From an uncultured Oscillospiraceae bacterium (GTDB lineage: Bacteria; Bacillota; Clostridia; Oscillospirales; Oscillospiraceae), in the NCBI GenBank assembly GCA_910588045.1, contig CAJUPS010000019.1, positions 1 to 45,177 of the forward strand: a stretch of 45,177 nucleotides of DNA, in the 5' to 3' direction. Both the position numbers and the translations under genes were made by a program. The notes beneath the pieces were generated by a model. It saw only the letters and a program-made list of their open reading frames with translations, was not told the DNA's origin and did not search any database. Numbering within the stretch: the stretch's first letter is position 1; the number at the start of each line of letters is the position of its first letter. Below are positions 22,086 through 30,411 of this stretch, piece after piece.

Positions 22086-23648
22086 CTATTCTTCCGGGGA
22101 GTAGGGTCTGATTTTCCGTACCACGTCCAGGATGGTCCCATCCCGCGCCTCCAGCACGGCCACCACCTGGTCCTCCCACGCCAGATCGTCGGGGCGGCCC
22201 ACCAGGGCGTACGCCTTCTCCTTGAGCTCCTCGATGTCCACGTGGGGGATGCCCGCGTTATCCAGGCACTCGGTGAGGTCGGGGCGCAGGGGATTCACGG
22301 CGATGCCGTAGTCCGTGACCAGCACGTCCACGCAGTCGCCGGGGGTGGTGACCGTCACCACGTGCTCGCACACCGTGGCCATCCGCCCCCGGGTCAGGGG
22401 GGTGACGATGATGCAGACCTTGCTCCCCGCGGCCGTGTCGGGGTGCCCGCCGGGCGCGCCCCGGAGGACGCCGTCAGAGCCGGTGAGGACGTTGACGTTG
22501 AAACCGGTGTCGATCTCCAGGGCGGCCAGGACCACGAAGTCCAGCTTGTTGACCATGGCCCCCTTGTTGGCGGGGTTGGCGTACTGACTGGCGCTCATCT
22601 CATAGTGGCCCGGGGTCCGGTGGATGGAGTTCACCGCGTCCAGATCGAAGTCCTGCACGTCGATGACCTTGCCCACCTTGCCCTTTTTCAGCAGCTCCAC
22701 CATGGGGCCGCAGATGCCGCCGATGGCCCAGCCCATTTTGATGCCCCGCTGGTCCATGTACTGCTCCAAGAACAGGTTGGCCGCCAGGGAGGGGCCGCCC
22801 ACGCCGGTCTGGAAGGAGAAGCCATCCCGGAAATAGGGGGTGGAGGCGATCACCTTTGCCACGTTTTCCGCCATCATCAGATCCCGGGGATTCTGGGAGA
22901 TGCGGGCGGCGGCGGAGGCGATCTTCCTGGGGTTGCCGATGGAGTCCACCACCACCACGGCGTCCACGTCGATGGCCTCCACGCTGGCGGGCATGTTGGG
23001 GAAGTCCACCAGACAGTCGGTGACCACCACCACGTGGTCGGCGTATTTGGCGTCGCTCATGGCGTAGCCCATGCTGCCGCAGTCGCTCTTGCCGCCCACG
23101 CCCCGGCAGTTGCCCACGCAGTCGCTGGTGGGCGCGGCGACGAAGGCGATGTCGATATGGACCTCGCCGCCCTCGATGGCCCGGGGCCGTCCGCCGTGGG
23201 AGCGGATGACGGCGGGGGTCTTCAGCTTCCCGGCGGACACCACCTCGCCCATCCGTCCCCGGATGCCGGAGGTCTGGATCCCCACCACCTTGCCCGCCTC
23301 GATGTAGGCGGCGATGGGGTCATGGGCAGAGCCCAGACTGGTGGCGGCGATGGTCAGGTCCGTCAGGCCCAGCTCGTCGATGGCCGCGGCCATGACCATG
23401 TTCACCACGTAGTCCCCGTCCCGGAGGTGGTGGTGGAAGGAGAAGGTCATGCCGTCCTTCGCGCCGCAGTCCCGGAGGGCCTGGGCGATGGAGTCCACCA
23501 GCTTGCTCTCCTGGGGCTTCTCATACCGGCGGGTCCGGGGGGCGGCCTTCTGGAGGTACTTCCCGTCCATATAGTTCTTCCCCTGATAGACCTCCCTGCC
23601 CCCGGTCAGCAGGAAGTCGGGAATATCGCGTCCAACTGCGTTTTTCAT
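22086..23648 (-). CDS. citF: Citrate lyase alpha subunit (citrate:acetyl-ACP CoA-type transferase)
   Basis: A 520-residue CitF of the normal length. It swaps acetyl for citryl on the CitD thioester. Recognisable stretches are TFSFHHHLRDGD near residue 68, ATSLGSAHDP near residue 102, FSFQTGVGGPSLAANLFLEQYM near residue 281, and GAPGGHPDTAAGSK near residue 400. Its ATG overlaps the citE stop by 4 nt. It is followed by a strong terminator. Confidence 0.96.
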   Translation of the reverse strand: MKNAVGRDIPDFLLTGGREVYQGKNYMDGKYLQKAAPRTRRYEKPQESKLVDSIAQALRDCGAKDGMTFSFHHHLRDGDYVVNMVMAAAIDELGLTDLTIAATSLGSAHDPIAAYIEAGKVVGIQTSGIRGRMGEVVSAGKLKTPAVIRSHGGRPRAIEGGEVHIDIAFVAAPTSDCVGNCRGVGGKSDCGSMGYAMSDAKYADHVVVVTDCLVDFPNMPASVEAIDVDAVVVVDSIGNPRKIASAAARISQNPRDLMMAENVAKVIASTPYFRDGFSFQTGVGGPSLAANLFLEQYMDQRGIKMGWAIGGICGPMVELLKKGKVGKVIDVQDFDLDAVNSIHRTPGHYEMSASQYANPANKGAMVNKLDFVVLAALEIDTGFNVNVLTGSDGVLRGAPGGHPDTAAGSKVCIIVTPLTRGRMATVCEHVVTVTTPGDCVDVLVTDYGIAVNPLRPDLTECLDNAGIPHVDIEELKEKAYALVGRPDDLAWEDQVVAVLEARDGTILDVVRKIRPYSPEE

Positions 23649-24559
23649 ACCAGATCCCCCTCATACATCTTGCACGCCTTCGCCAGGCGCAGGGTCCGCT
23701 CCGCGCCGGGGATGAAGGCGATGTCGATCATCTTCCCGTCCACGGTGAACACGCCCACGCCCGCCTCGGACTGCTCCCGGTAGGCTCGGACGATGCGCTC
23801 CGCCTGGAAGACCTCCTTCTCTGTGGGCGCGAAGATCTGGTGGACCAGGCGGATCTGCTTGGGGTTGATGAGGCTCTTGCCGTCGAAGCCCATGGCCTTG
23901 TTCTGCCGGACCTCGGCCTCGAAACCGGCCTCGTCGTCCAGGTCGGTGAACACGGTGTCGAAGCACTGGACCCCCGCCGCCCTGGCGGCCAGGAGCATCT
24001 GACCCCGGGCGGCCAGCATGTCTACGCCGTCGGGCTGGAACTTGGTCTGCATACATTTCCGGAAGTCCCCGCCGGAGATGGCCACGCCGAACAGCCGCTG
24101 GGAGGCGCAGCAGATCTCATAGGCGTTGAGGATCCCCTTCGGGCTCTCCAGCGCCGCCATGAGCAGGGTCCTGCCCCTCTCCACGCCGAACTCCTCCTCG
24201 GCCCTCTCTACGGCCTCCTCCACCGTCCTGACATCCTGGGCGCTCTCACACTTGGCGATGCGGATGCCGTCGGCCCCTCCGGCCACGCATACCCGGATGT
24301 CCTCCTGCCAGTGGGGGGTGTCCAGGCCGTTGATGCGGACGATGACCTCGGTGTCGCCGTAGTCGATGGATTTCAGCGCGTGGTAGAGGGAGAAGCGGGC
24401 GGCGTCCTTCTGGTTCTCCGCCACCGCGTCCTCCAGGTCCAGCATGATGCTGTCGCAGCCGTAGATATAGGCGTCCTTGATGAGCCCCGGCTTCTGGGCG
24501 TTCATGAACATCATGGTCCGGCGCAGCCGGAACCGCTCGGGCTTGGGACGAGGAATCAT
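23645..24559 (-). CDS. citE: Citrate lyase beta subunit (citryl-ACP lyase)
   Basis: A 304-residue TIM-barrel enzyme of the HpcH/HpaI superfamily that cleaves citryl-ACP to oxaloacetate and acetyl-ACP. It shows LRRTMMFMNAQKP at the start, the metal-binding MLDLEDAV near residue 40, VRINGLDTPHW near residue 76, and GFDGKSLINPKQI near residue 227. The ATG at 24559 overlaps the citD stop as ATGA and is preceded by GGAGGT; a longer reading adds 21 residues with no ribosome site. Confidence 0.95.
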   Translation of the reverse strand: MIPRPKPERFRLRRTMMFMNAQKPGLIKDAYIYGCDSIMLDLEDAVAENQKDAARFSLYHALKSIDYGDTEVIVRINGLDTPHWQEDIRVCVAGGADGIRIAKCESAQDVRTVEEAVERAEEEFGVERGRTLLMAALESPKGILNAYEICCASQRLFGVAISGGDFRKCMQTKFQPDGVDMLAARGQMLLAARAAGVQCFDTVFTDLDDEAGFEAEVRQNKAMGFDGKSLINPKQIRLVHQIFAPTEKEVFQAERIVRAYREQSEAGVGVFTVDGKMIDIAFIPGAERTLRLAKACKMYEGDLV

Positions 24560-24858
24560 CGGATTGCACCTCCCCAGGGAATCTGCTCTGCGGACTGGCC
24601 GCAGCTGCGCAGCACCGCGCACTCCACCCGGGCCTTGAGGGTGCAGTCCAGCGCCCCCTTGTCCACCACGGTGACCCGGGCATTCTTCACGTCCAGAAGG
24701 GCCAGGGTTTCCAGGACGGTGGCCTTGATCTGGCGGCCGTACTGGTTCATGACGGAGCTGGTGAGGTTCAGCTCCACGCCGCTTTCCCGCGGCTCGACGG
24801 TCACCTGTGCGTCGCTGGACTCCAGGGTGCCCGCCGCCGCAGGCTTCAGGATCTCCAT
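24556..24858 (-). CDS. citD: Citrate lyase acyl carrier protein (gamma subunit)
   Basis: A 100-residue carrier protein. Ser14 in GTLESSDAQV is the expected attachment site of the phosphoribosyl-dephospho-CoA group. The middle (ALLDVKNARVTVVDKGALDCTLKARVECAVLR) matches the family. It is the first gene of the operon, and a ribosome site AAGGAGG lies just before the ATG. Translational overlap with citE keeps the subunits in step. Confidence 0.95.
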   Translation of the reverse strand: MEILKPAAAGTLESSDAQVTVEPRESGVELNLTSSVMNQYGRQIKATVLETLALLDVKNARVTVVDKGALDCTLKARVECAVLRSCGQSAEQIPWGGAIR

Positions 24859-24918
24859 GCCGTTTTCCTCCTTATTCTAAATAGGGATTCTTCTCCATGT
24901 CCGACTTGCGCCGGTACG

Positions 24919-24979
24919 CTATGGGGGCATCATAGCACAAATCATGCCATAGGACAAATATTTATTTTCGGATAAATAT
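24919..24979. promoter_or_regulatory. Divergent cit/LysR control region
   Basis: Contains GGCAT/ATGCC at 24926 and 24944 (13-nt spacer, wider partial pairing) and ATATTTAT/ATAAATAT at 24958-24979 (6-nt spacer). Inverted repeats of this size between a LysR gene and its divergent target are the usual LysR binding sites. AT-rich sequence from 24955 to 25060 is the likely promoter zone for both directions, though no single -35/-10 pair was convincing. Confidence 0.55.
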
Positions 24980-25098
24980 ATAATGTAAAGATTATGAAGA
25001 AAACTCTTGAAATGTAGATATTATTTTTATATTATATAGATAATAATTTTTACAGGATGACCCTTGTGACTTCTGCCGCAAAAGGAGGGAGCACTTTT

Positions 25099-26004
25099 AT
25101 GAATTTGAAACAAGCCAGATATATCCGCGCGATTGCCCAGGAGGGCGGCGTCACCGCCGCCGCGCGGAAGCTGTACGTCAGTCAGCCCGCACTCAGCCAG
25201 ATGCTCCGCCAGGTGGAGGAGGAGCTGGGGACCGGCCTCTTCGACCGCAGTGTGAGTCCCTTCCGGCTGACCTACGCGGGGGAGAAATTTCTGGAGGCCG
25301 CCGATGTGATCCTGGCGGCCCACGAGCGGCTGGAAAACCAGCTCCAGGAGATCCGGGAGGAGAACAGCGGACGGCTTCGGCTGGGGATCAGCGTGCAGCG
25401 GGCGGGGCAGGTGCTGCCGCTGGCCCTGCCCTGGTTTGCCATGCAGTACCCCCATGTGTCCCTCTCCATCACAGAGCGGGGCAGCGCCGACCTGGAGGAG
25501 CTGGTGAGCCGCGGGGAGGTGGACCTGGCCCTGGCGGCCATCGAATCCACGTCGCCCCGACTGGCCTACGAGCTCATCGAGAGGGAGGTCATCGGCATTC
25601 TGGCAGGGGAGGGCGCCGCACTGGCAGCGCGGTATCCCACCGGCGGGACGGTACATCTGGAGGAGGCGGCGCCGGAGACGTTTGTCAGCCTCAAGGCGGG
25701 GCACAGTGTCCGGGTGGTCCAGGACCTCCTGTTCCGCCGGTACGGCCTGGAGCCGAAGATCCTGCTGGAGACGGACTCCCTGGAGGTGGCCAAGCGGGTG
25801 GCCCTTGGAACGGGGAGCTGTATGCTCTGTTCCAATATCTATGTGGACGACATGGTCCAACGTCACGGAGGCTTTTACCCCCTGGCGGACTACGAAAATC
25901 ACCGGCATTTCTACGCCTGCTATCCAAAGGGGTCACCCCTGCCCCAATACGCTGCGGGCTTCATTCAGATCGTCAAACGGGTGATGGGGCAGCGCTCCCT
26001 GTAG
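25099..26004 (+). CDS. LysR-family regulator of the cit operon
   Basis: A 301-residue LTTR. The winged helix-turn-helix is at residues 1-60 (GGVTAAARKLYVSQPALSQMLRQVEEELG). A helical linker follows, then two effector-binding subdomains from about residue 90 (GRLRLGISVQRAGQVLP). The ATG at 25099 follows AAAGGAGGG. It is divergent from citD with inverted repeats between, so citrate-responsive activation of cit is the simplest reading; the effector is not visible. Confidence 0.9.
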   Translation: MNLKQARYIRAIAQEGGVTAAARKLYVSQPALSQMLRQVEEELGTGLFDRSVSPFRLTYAGEKFLEAADVILAAHERLENQLQEIREENSGRLRLGISVQRAGQVLPLALPWFAMQYPHVSLSITERGSADLEELVSRGEVDLALAAIESTSPRLAYELIEREVIGILAGEGAALAARYPTGGTVHLEEAAPETFVSLKAGHSVRVVQDLLFRRYGLEPKILLETDSLEVAKRVALGTGSCMLCSNIYVDDMVQRHGGFYPLADYENHRHFYACYPKGSPLPQYAAGFIQIVKRVMGQRSL

Positions 26005-26064
26005 TTTCGCCGCTGCACCGGAGAGGGAAGCGACAAAAAAAGAAACCAATTTGCGGAAAAGAAC

Positions 26065-26093
26065 TTGACAAACGCCGCGCTTCGTGCTATCAT
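26065..26093 (+). promoter_or_regulatory. tRNA operon promoter
   Basis: TTGACA, 17-nt spacer, TATCAT, with TGC directly before the -10. Strong sigma-A type, 46 nt from the first tRNA. Confidence 0.85.
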
Positions 26094-26138
26094 TTACAAG
26101 CTGACGATTTGCTGCGGCGGAACGAGAGCGTCCCATGC

Positions 26139-26213
26139 GCGGGTGTAGCACAATGGCCAGGGCACCAGCCTTCCAAGCTGGGGATGCGAGTTCGATTCTC
26201 GTCACCCGCTCCA
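26139..26213 (+). tRNA. tRNA-Gly (TCC)
   Basis: Full cloverleaf with acceptor GCGGGTG/CACCCGC, anticodon loop CTTCCAA (TCC), T-arm GTTCGATTC and encoded CCA. Confidence 0.97.
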
Positions 26214-26217
26214 CTAT

Positions 26218-26294
26218 GCGCCAGTAGCTCAGTTGGATAGAGCAGCTGCCTTCTAAGCAGCAGGCCAGGGGTTCGAATCCCTTCTGGCGTGCCA
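26218..26294 (+). tRNA. tRNA-Arg (TCT)
   Basis: Acceptor GCGCCAG/CTGGCGT, anticodon loop CTTCTAA (TCT), T-arm GTTCGAATC and encoded CCA. Confidence 0.97.
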
Positions 26295-26312
26295 AAAGTA
26301 TACCGTATATCT

Positions 26313-26390
<78 letters not shown>

Positions 26391-26397
26391 GATGAAG

Positions 26398-26433
26398 CAA
26401 GGGATTGGGAGATGATCCCAATCCCTTGTTTTT
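26398..26433 (+). terminator. Intrinsic terminator inside the tRNA cluster
   Basis: CAAGGGATTGGGA and its exact inverse with a 5-nt loop, followed by TTTTT. It separates Gly-Arg-His from Gln-Lys, with no clear promoter after it. Confidence 0.85.
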
Positions 26434-26452
26434 CCGCCATGGGGCGGACTAT

Positions 26453-26527
26453 TGGGGTGTCGCCAAGTGGTAAGGCACGGGACTTTGACTCCCGCATCCG
26501 CTGGTTCGAGTCCAGCCATCCCAGCCA
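26453..26527 (+). tRNA. tRNA-Gln (TTG)
   Basis: Acceptor TGGGGTG/CATCCCA, anticodon loop CTTTGAC (TTG), T-arm GTTCGAGTC and encoded CCA. Confidence 0.97.
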
Positions 26528-26530
26528 TTC

Positions 26531-26606
26531 GACCCGTTAGCTCAGTCGGCAGAGCAACTGCCTTTTAAGCAGTGGGTCCGGGGTTCGAATCCCCGACGGG
26601 TCACCA
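26531..26606 (+). tRNA. tRNA-Lys (TTT)
   Basis: Acceptor GACCCGT/ACGGGTC, anticodon loop CTTTTAA (TTT), T-arm GTTCGAATC and encoded CCA. An integrase remnant lies just beyond it, so it may have served as an attachment site. Confidence 0.97.
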
Positions 26607-26609
26607 GTG

Positions 26610-26643
26610 AAAACCCTTGGGCCGCAACGGCTTGAGGGTTTTT
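26610..26643 (+). terminator. Terminator of the tRNA cluster
   Basis: AAAACCCT/AGGGTTTT with an inner GCCG/CGGC, ending in TTTTT. A variant of its loop wording (TTGGGCCGCAA) recurs at about 26753, within the mobile remnant. Confidence 0.8.
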
Positions 26644-26829
26644 CTGTTTCCATTTTCTTCCATCTGGATTTCTGGTAATTTGCCGTGTTTTGGGGTGTTT
26701 TTCAGTGCTTTTGTTGCAAAAGTGTTGCAAATTTTTTTGGAGCCTCAAACCGTTGGGCCGCAAGGGATTGAGCCGATTTTGCCCGGTTTTGCGTGTTTGG
26801 GCTTTGTCTGTGGATAATTGCAAGATCTT

Positions 26830-27075
26830 TCAAAAAGCGGCAATTTCCGATTTGCAACATGAGTTTACAAAATATGCACTTGCACGTAATGCCTCACGAA
26901 CTTTTTCAGCCGTCTTGTTCCTCCTGGAACGCTGGTCATAGTGAGTATAGACCCGCAGCGTCATGTCCACCGTGCTGTGTCCCGCCAGGTACTGGACTTC
27001 CTTGATGTCCAGACCGGCCTCGAACATGCGGGTTATATGCGTGTGCCGCAGGATGTGGGCGGAGACAAGTGCTCT
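26830..27075 (-). pseudogene. C-terminal remnant of a tyrosine integrase
   Basis: About 80 codons survive in frame: AHILRHTHITRMFEAGLDIK, then VQYLAGHSTVDMTLRVYTHYD and a charged tail. These carry the HxxR box, the GHS histidine and the nucleophile Tyr of an integrative-element integrase. The reading frame meets a TAA at 27076-27078 and the N-terminal two thirds are absent. The fragment lies 223 nt beyond tRNA-Lys, a common integration site, so an element once entered here and was mostly lost. Confidence 0.8.
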
Positions 27076-27183
27076 TTAAGCGAACATGCGGCCAACGATC
27101 AATTGTTTTATCCTGACTGCGATCTGGTTTGAGTTTATCTTCATCCAGTTTGTTTTCGCTATATGGCAAAATCCGCTTAGATA

Positions 27184-27317
27184 CTAAAACATCTCCAATT
27201 TGCAATCCGCCACCACTGGGAAGTTCTCCAATTCATCCACAATGTCATCCACTTGGGCCTTTTGGGATTTCTCCAGGCAGCCATACACCAGTTTGCCCTT
27301 GACGGCCTCCGGCACTT
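27184..27317 (-). pseudogene. Unrecognised fragment of decayed mobile DNA
   Basis: A 44-codon open stretch (VPEAVKGKLVYGCLEKSQKA, then an acidic QVDDIVDELENF segment) lies between stops. A second overlapping frame, IGDVLVSKRILPYSENKLDE, runs on toward the integrase remnant. Neither has a convincing start, and no family is recognised. Together with the integrase piece this suggests several deletions. The rest of 26644-27513 shows nothing else except a possible promoter near 27341. Confidence 0.4.
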
Positions 27318-27340
27318 ACCAGAGTATCACAAGAAATCTC

Positions 27341-27369
27341 TTTCCATTTTCCAGCAAATATGATATATT
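27341..27369 (+). promoter_or_regulatory. Possible promoter of the LacI-type gene
   Basis: TTTCCA, 17-nt spacer, TATATT. Weak match, about 145 nt before the gene. Confidence 0.35.
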
Positions 27370-27513
27370 AAAATCATTCTCAGGACCGTCGTCTTACGCC
27401 TCCCAGAAAACCGACGTGAAAATCACGCACCGCATCTGCAAACCGTCGGCGGCTCAAACTGCTGGAATTTCAGGCGAACGGAACTCCGGCACGCTGATAA
27501 AAAGGAACTGTGT

Positions 27514-28467
27514 ATGGTTACATTGAAGGATATTTCAAAAAGGATCGGCGTTTCCGCCACCACCATTTCCCGTGTTTTGAATAATGACGGGACCATTGCC
27601 GTCAGTGAGGAAACGAAGCGGGTCATCTTTGAAACCGCATATGAGCTGGGTTATATATCCCCCCGGCGAAGGAAACAGTTGGGAAAGACTCTGAGGATCG
27701 GCGTTGCCGATTGGAAAGTCATTGTAAATCCCGAGCAGGACGAAAACCTGAATGCACTGAAATTCTTTTCTGAGACGGCCGCCCCCGGACAAAAAATCGA
27801 GTATATCCGCATGGCGCAGGGGGAAGTGGCAGATGTTGATGGGATCCTCGCCTTTGGCGAGCTGACACCCGGTGAAATATCTATGCTGCGGAAGTCCACC
27901 AGGTATATTACATTCATTAACGGCGGGATGCGGAACGAGGACAATGACTGCATTCAAGTCAATTTGGACCTCGCCTGGGAGCGGGCGCTTCCATATATTG
28001 CCGATGCGGACAGCATTGGGTACATCGGCGGCTATTTCCAAGGGGACGGATACATCATCGGCCTGAAAAGAAACGAATATGCCGTTTCTCTGATCAAAAG
28101 ATTGGGAAAGTATTGTCCCTCCCAAATTAAAACCGGAGATTTTACCCAGGCTGCCGGTTGCCGCATGATGAAGGAGATGATCGCACAGGACGATATTCCG
28201 GCGGCGCTGATCATCGGGTCCGATATTATTGCGGCCGGTGTGTTTCAAGCGCTACAGGAAGCAGGAATCGCAAGCGGAAAGGATGTCCGGCTGCTCATCT
28301 ACCAGGATATTGAGTCCACCCAGCTTCCCGCAGGGCAGTATGCGGTATTAAAGGCATACCCCAACATCCTATGGAAAAAGACGATCCAAATGCTGCTGGA
28401 GCAGCTTCAGGGACGAACGGAAACCATTACGACCGTGATCACCCCAAGGCTTTTGATTCAAGACTGA
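27514..28467 (+). CDS. LacI-family transcriptional regulator
   Basis: A 317-residue LacI/GalR protein. The helix-turn-helix and hinge are at residues 1-60 (TLKDISKRIGVSATTISRVLNNDGTIAVSEETK), then a periplasmic-binding-like core with IGYIGGYFQ near residue 169 and AALIIGSDIIAAGVFQAL near residue 229. It is the first gene upstream of the ABC importer operon and most likely its sugar- or polyol-responsive repressor. A long hairpin separates it from that operon. Confidence 0.9.
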   Translation: MVTLKDISKRIGVSATTISRVLNNDGTIAVSEETKRVIFETAYELGYISPRRRKQLGKTLRIGVADWKVIVNPEQDENLNALKFFSETAAPGQKIEYIRMAQGEVADVDGILAFGELTPGEISMLRKSTRYITFINGGMRNEDNDCIQVNLDLAWERALPYIADADSIGYIGGYFQGDGYIIGLKRNEYAVSLIKRLGKYCPSQIKTGDFTQAAGCRMMKEMIAQDDIPAALIIGSDIIAAGVFQALQEAGIASGKDVRLLIYQDIESTQLPAGQYAVLKAYPNILWKKTIQMLLEQLQGRTETITTVITPRLLIQD

Positions 28468-28501
28468 ACAATTTTGTTTGACTCTGGATAGGATTTCAAC
28501 A

Positions 28502-28567
28502 AATCCCCGTCATTCCGGCGGGCGAGCACCAAGGTGCTTCTGCCCGGCTGCCGGAATGGCGGGGATT
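28502..28567 (+). terminator. Very long hairpin after the LacI-type gene
   Basis: AATCCCCG(T)CATTCCGGC pairs with its inverse with one mismatch, and an inner AGCACC/GGTGCT stem fills the loop. About 66 nt in total, with no immediate T-run. Confidence 0.7.
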
Positions 28568-28629
28568 GTGCACTTTGTACAGGTTTTTGGAGACGGTTTG
28601 TCTAAAACATAGATTAAGTAAAAATTTAG

Positions 28630-28669
28630 TCAAAACAATTGACAGGACATACGCCTATCCTATATAATT
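28630..28669 (+). promoter_or_regulatory. Promoter and operator of the ABC importer operon
   Basis: TTGACA (28640-28645), 18-nt spacer, TATAAT (28664-28669). An inverted repeat GTCAA/TTGAC (28630-28644, 5-nt spacer) overlaps the -35, a plausible LacI-type operator. The 266-nt leader that follows holds an AATTTGC/GCAAATT hairpin at 28839-28859 and no supported gene. Confidence 0.7.
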
Positions 28670-28935
28670 CGATGCATGTGAGAGGCGCCTTTTCGGAAAA
28701 ATATCGTCAAGTCAGTTCAAGCGGTTCAAATGATGCTCAGAGATGCGGGCCCCGAAAATCCAGAGCGTTCGGCAGCTATTACAGCCGGAAGATCGACAAA
28801 ACACGCGCAGCTTCCCTTTTTATCCCCCTTATTATCTAAATTTGCCCCGGGTGCAAATTCGGATAAACCCTGATTTGTTGGAAAACAGATCCCCTTGATG
28901 AGCGATTAACCAAACGGCAAAAAGGAGAAACAACC

Positions 28936-30327
28936 ATGAAAAAGAAGATTTTTGCGCTAGTCCTGTCCCTGGTCATGGCGGCCGCACTGCTTGTTGGCTG
29001 CGGCGGTCAGGACGCCCCCACGCAGGCCCCATCCCCATCCCAGCAGCCCGAACCCTCTCAGAGCGATGCATCTCATCCGGAAACCATCACCCTGAAGATT
29101 TCCCACAATTACGACTTTACCACCATTCCCGAAGCCGTCATCTCCGCCGCCGAGAGGCTGGAGAAGCGCTATGCGGAGGAAGGCCATCCGATCCACATTG
29201 AGTTTGAACGGGATTATCAGCGCATCGACTGGACCGAGTACAGCCAGAATCTGATCTTCGCCTTCAAAAACGGCAACTGCCCAGACATCTTCCCGGCCAG
29301 CGACGTCCCCAATATGGTGGCCTCCGGAATGCTTCTGGACCTCTCCGACCTGAAGACGGACGTGTTTGTAAACGGCGTGTTTTCTCCCTTTACGGTGGAC
29401 GGAGCCGTATACGCCATGCCGTTTGATCTGCCTGTCCGGGTCATTTACTACAACAAGAGCGTGCTGGTCCGGCACGGCTGGACGCCGGAGGAAGCTGCCG
29501 CCCTTCCTGACAAGGTGGCCTCCGGCGAGTTCACCTGGGAGGATTTCGTCCAGCTCTGCAAGGACGTGACGGCCGACGGTTCCTGCCAGTGGGGACTCGC
29601 CCACCGCCCCGGTAACGGCCCCGATTTTCTGGATGTATTCCAGAGCCTGGGCGGCCAATACTACGATGAGAACGGCACGTTGGTTTTCGACGAGGAGGCC
29701 ATGCTGCGCTTCTTCCAGTTTACCTATGACGCCGCCAACACCTGGGAGATCACCCCCCATGATCTGAGCCAGCAGGGCTGGCCCGCCATCAACGCCATGG
29801 CCGGTGATGGTACTGCGTTTGCTTACTACGGACCGATTTTCTCCGCCACCTATGTGGCGACCGCCGTGGAGAAGGACCCCGAGCAGTTCGCGGAGGACGT
29901 GGCCTTCATGATGTTCCCGGCCTCCCAGTACAACGACGAGCCGTTTGTCATCGCCGCTCCCCAGGCGACGGCGATCAGCGCCGTCACCAAGTATCCCGAG
30001 ATCTGCAAGGACCTGCTGGCAGAGCTGGCCAACAACTCCTACGACATCCTGGCCGACCACGCGGATACCATCTTCGCCCTCTCCTCCATCAAGGCCGCCA
30101 ACGAGCTGGAGTCCATCAAGAACAACCCGATTGTCCGTGACGTGGGGTATATGGCCGACCACGCCATTGCCGTTCCCAGCGTAGCGGGCATGGATACCTT
30201 CAACTCCCAGCTCCACACGGAGATCGTTCAGCTGGAGCTCGGCACCATTACCCCCGAAGAGGCCGTGGCCGATATGAAGATCCAACTGGAGCTGAATCTG
30301 GACGCGGACGAAATCATTTTCAAATAA
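28936..30327 (+). CDS. ABC transporter substrate-binding lipoprotein
   Basis: A 463-residue sugar-type extracellular binding protein (family 1 SBP). Lipobox LLVGC gives lipid attachment at Cys22, followed by a Gln/Pro/Ser-rich linker. The mature part has the two-lobe pattern, including CPDIFPASDVPNMVASGMLLDLSDL and AVYAMPFDLPVRVIYYNKSVL. It captures the substrate outside the cell for the two permeases downstream. AAAGGAG lies before the ATG. The GDPD and PHP enzymes in the same operon point toward a phosphodiester or sugar-phosphate ligand, though this is inference. Confidence 0.93.
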   Translation: MKKKIFALVLSLVMAAALLVGCGGQDAPTQAPSPSQQPEPSQSDASHPETITLKISHNYDFTTIPEAVISAAERLEKRYAEEGHPIHIEFERDYQRIDWTEYSQNLIFAFKNGNCPDIFPASDVPNMVASGMLLDLSDLKTDVFVNGVFSPFTVDGAVYAMPFDLPVRVIYYNKSVLVRHGWTPEEAAALPDKVASGEFTWEDFVQLCKDVTADGSCQWGLAHRPGNGPDFLDVFQSLGGQYYDENGTLVFDEEAMLRFFQFTYDAANTWEITPHDLSQQGWPAINAMAGDGTAFAYYGPIFSATYVATAVEKDPEQFAEDVAFMMFPASQYNDEPFVIAAPQATAISAVTKYPEICKDLLAELANNSYDILADHADTIFALSSIKAANELESIKNNPIVRDVGYMADHAIAVPSVAGMDTFNSQLHTEIVQLELGTITPEEAVADMKIQLELNLDADEIIFK

Positions 30328-30359
30328 TGGAAGTACAGAATAGCTCGATCCCAAGCGAA

Positions 30360-30381
30360 GGAGCCGCCGGTCGGCGGCTCC
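30360..30381 (+). other. Intercistronic hairpin after the binding protein
   Basis: GGAGCCGCCG and its inverse around 2 nt. Such stems after binding-protein genes protect the upstream mRNA and reduce permease expression. Confidence 0.7.
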
Positions 30382-30411
30382 TTCGGCGGTTTTGAAAAGG
30401 AGGCTGATGAT

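Noticed and set aside
28639..28839. 66-codon frame in the leader of the importer operon
   Set aside because: It begins at the -35 box of the promoter, has no ribosome site and has no recognisable content.
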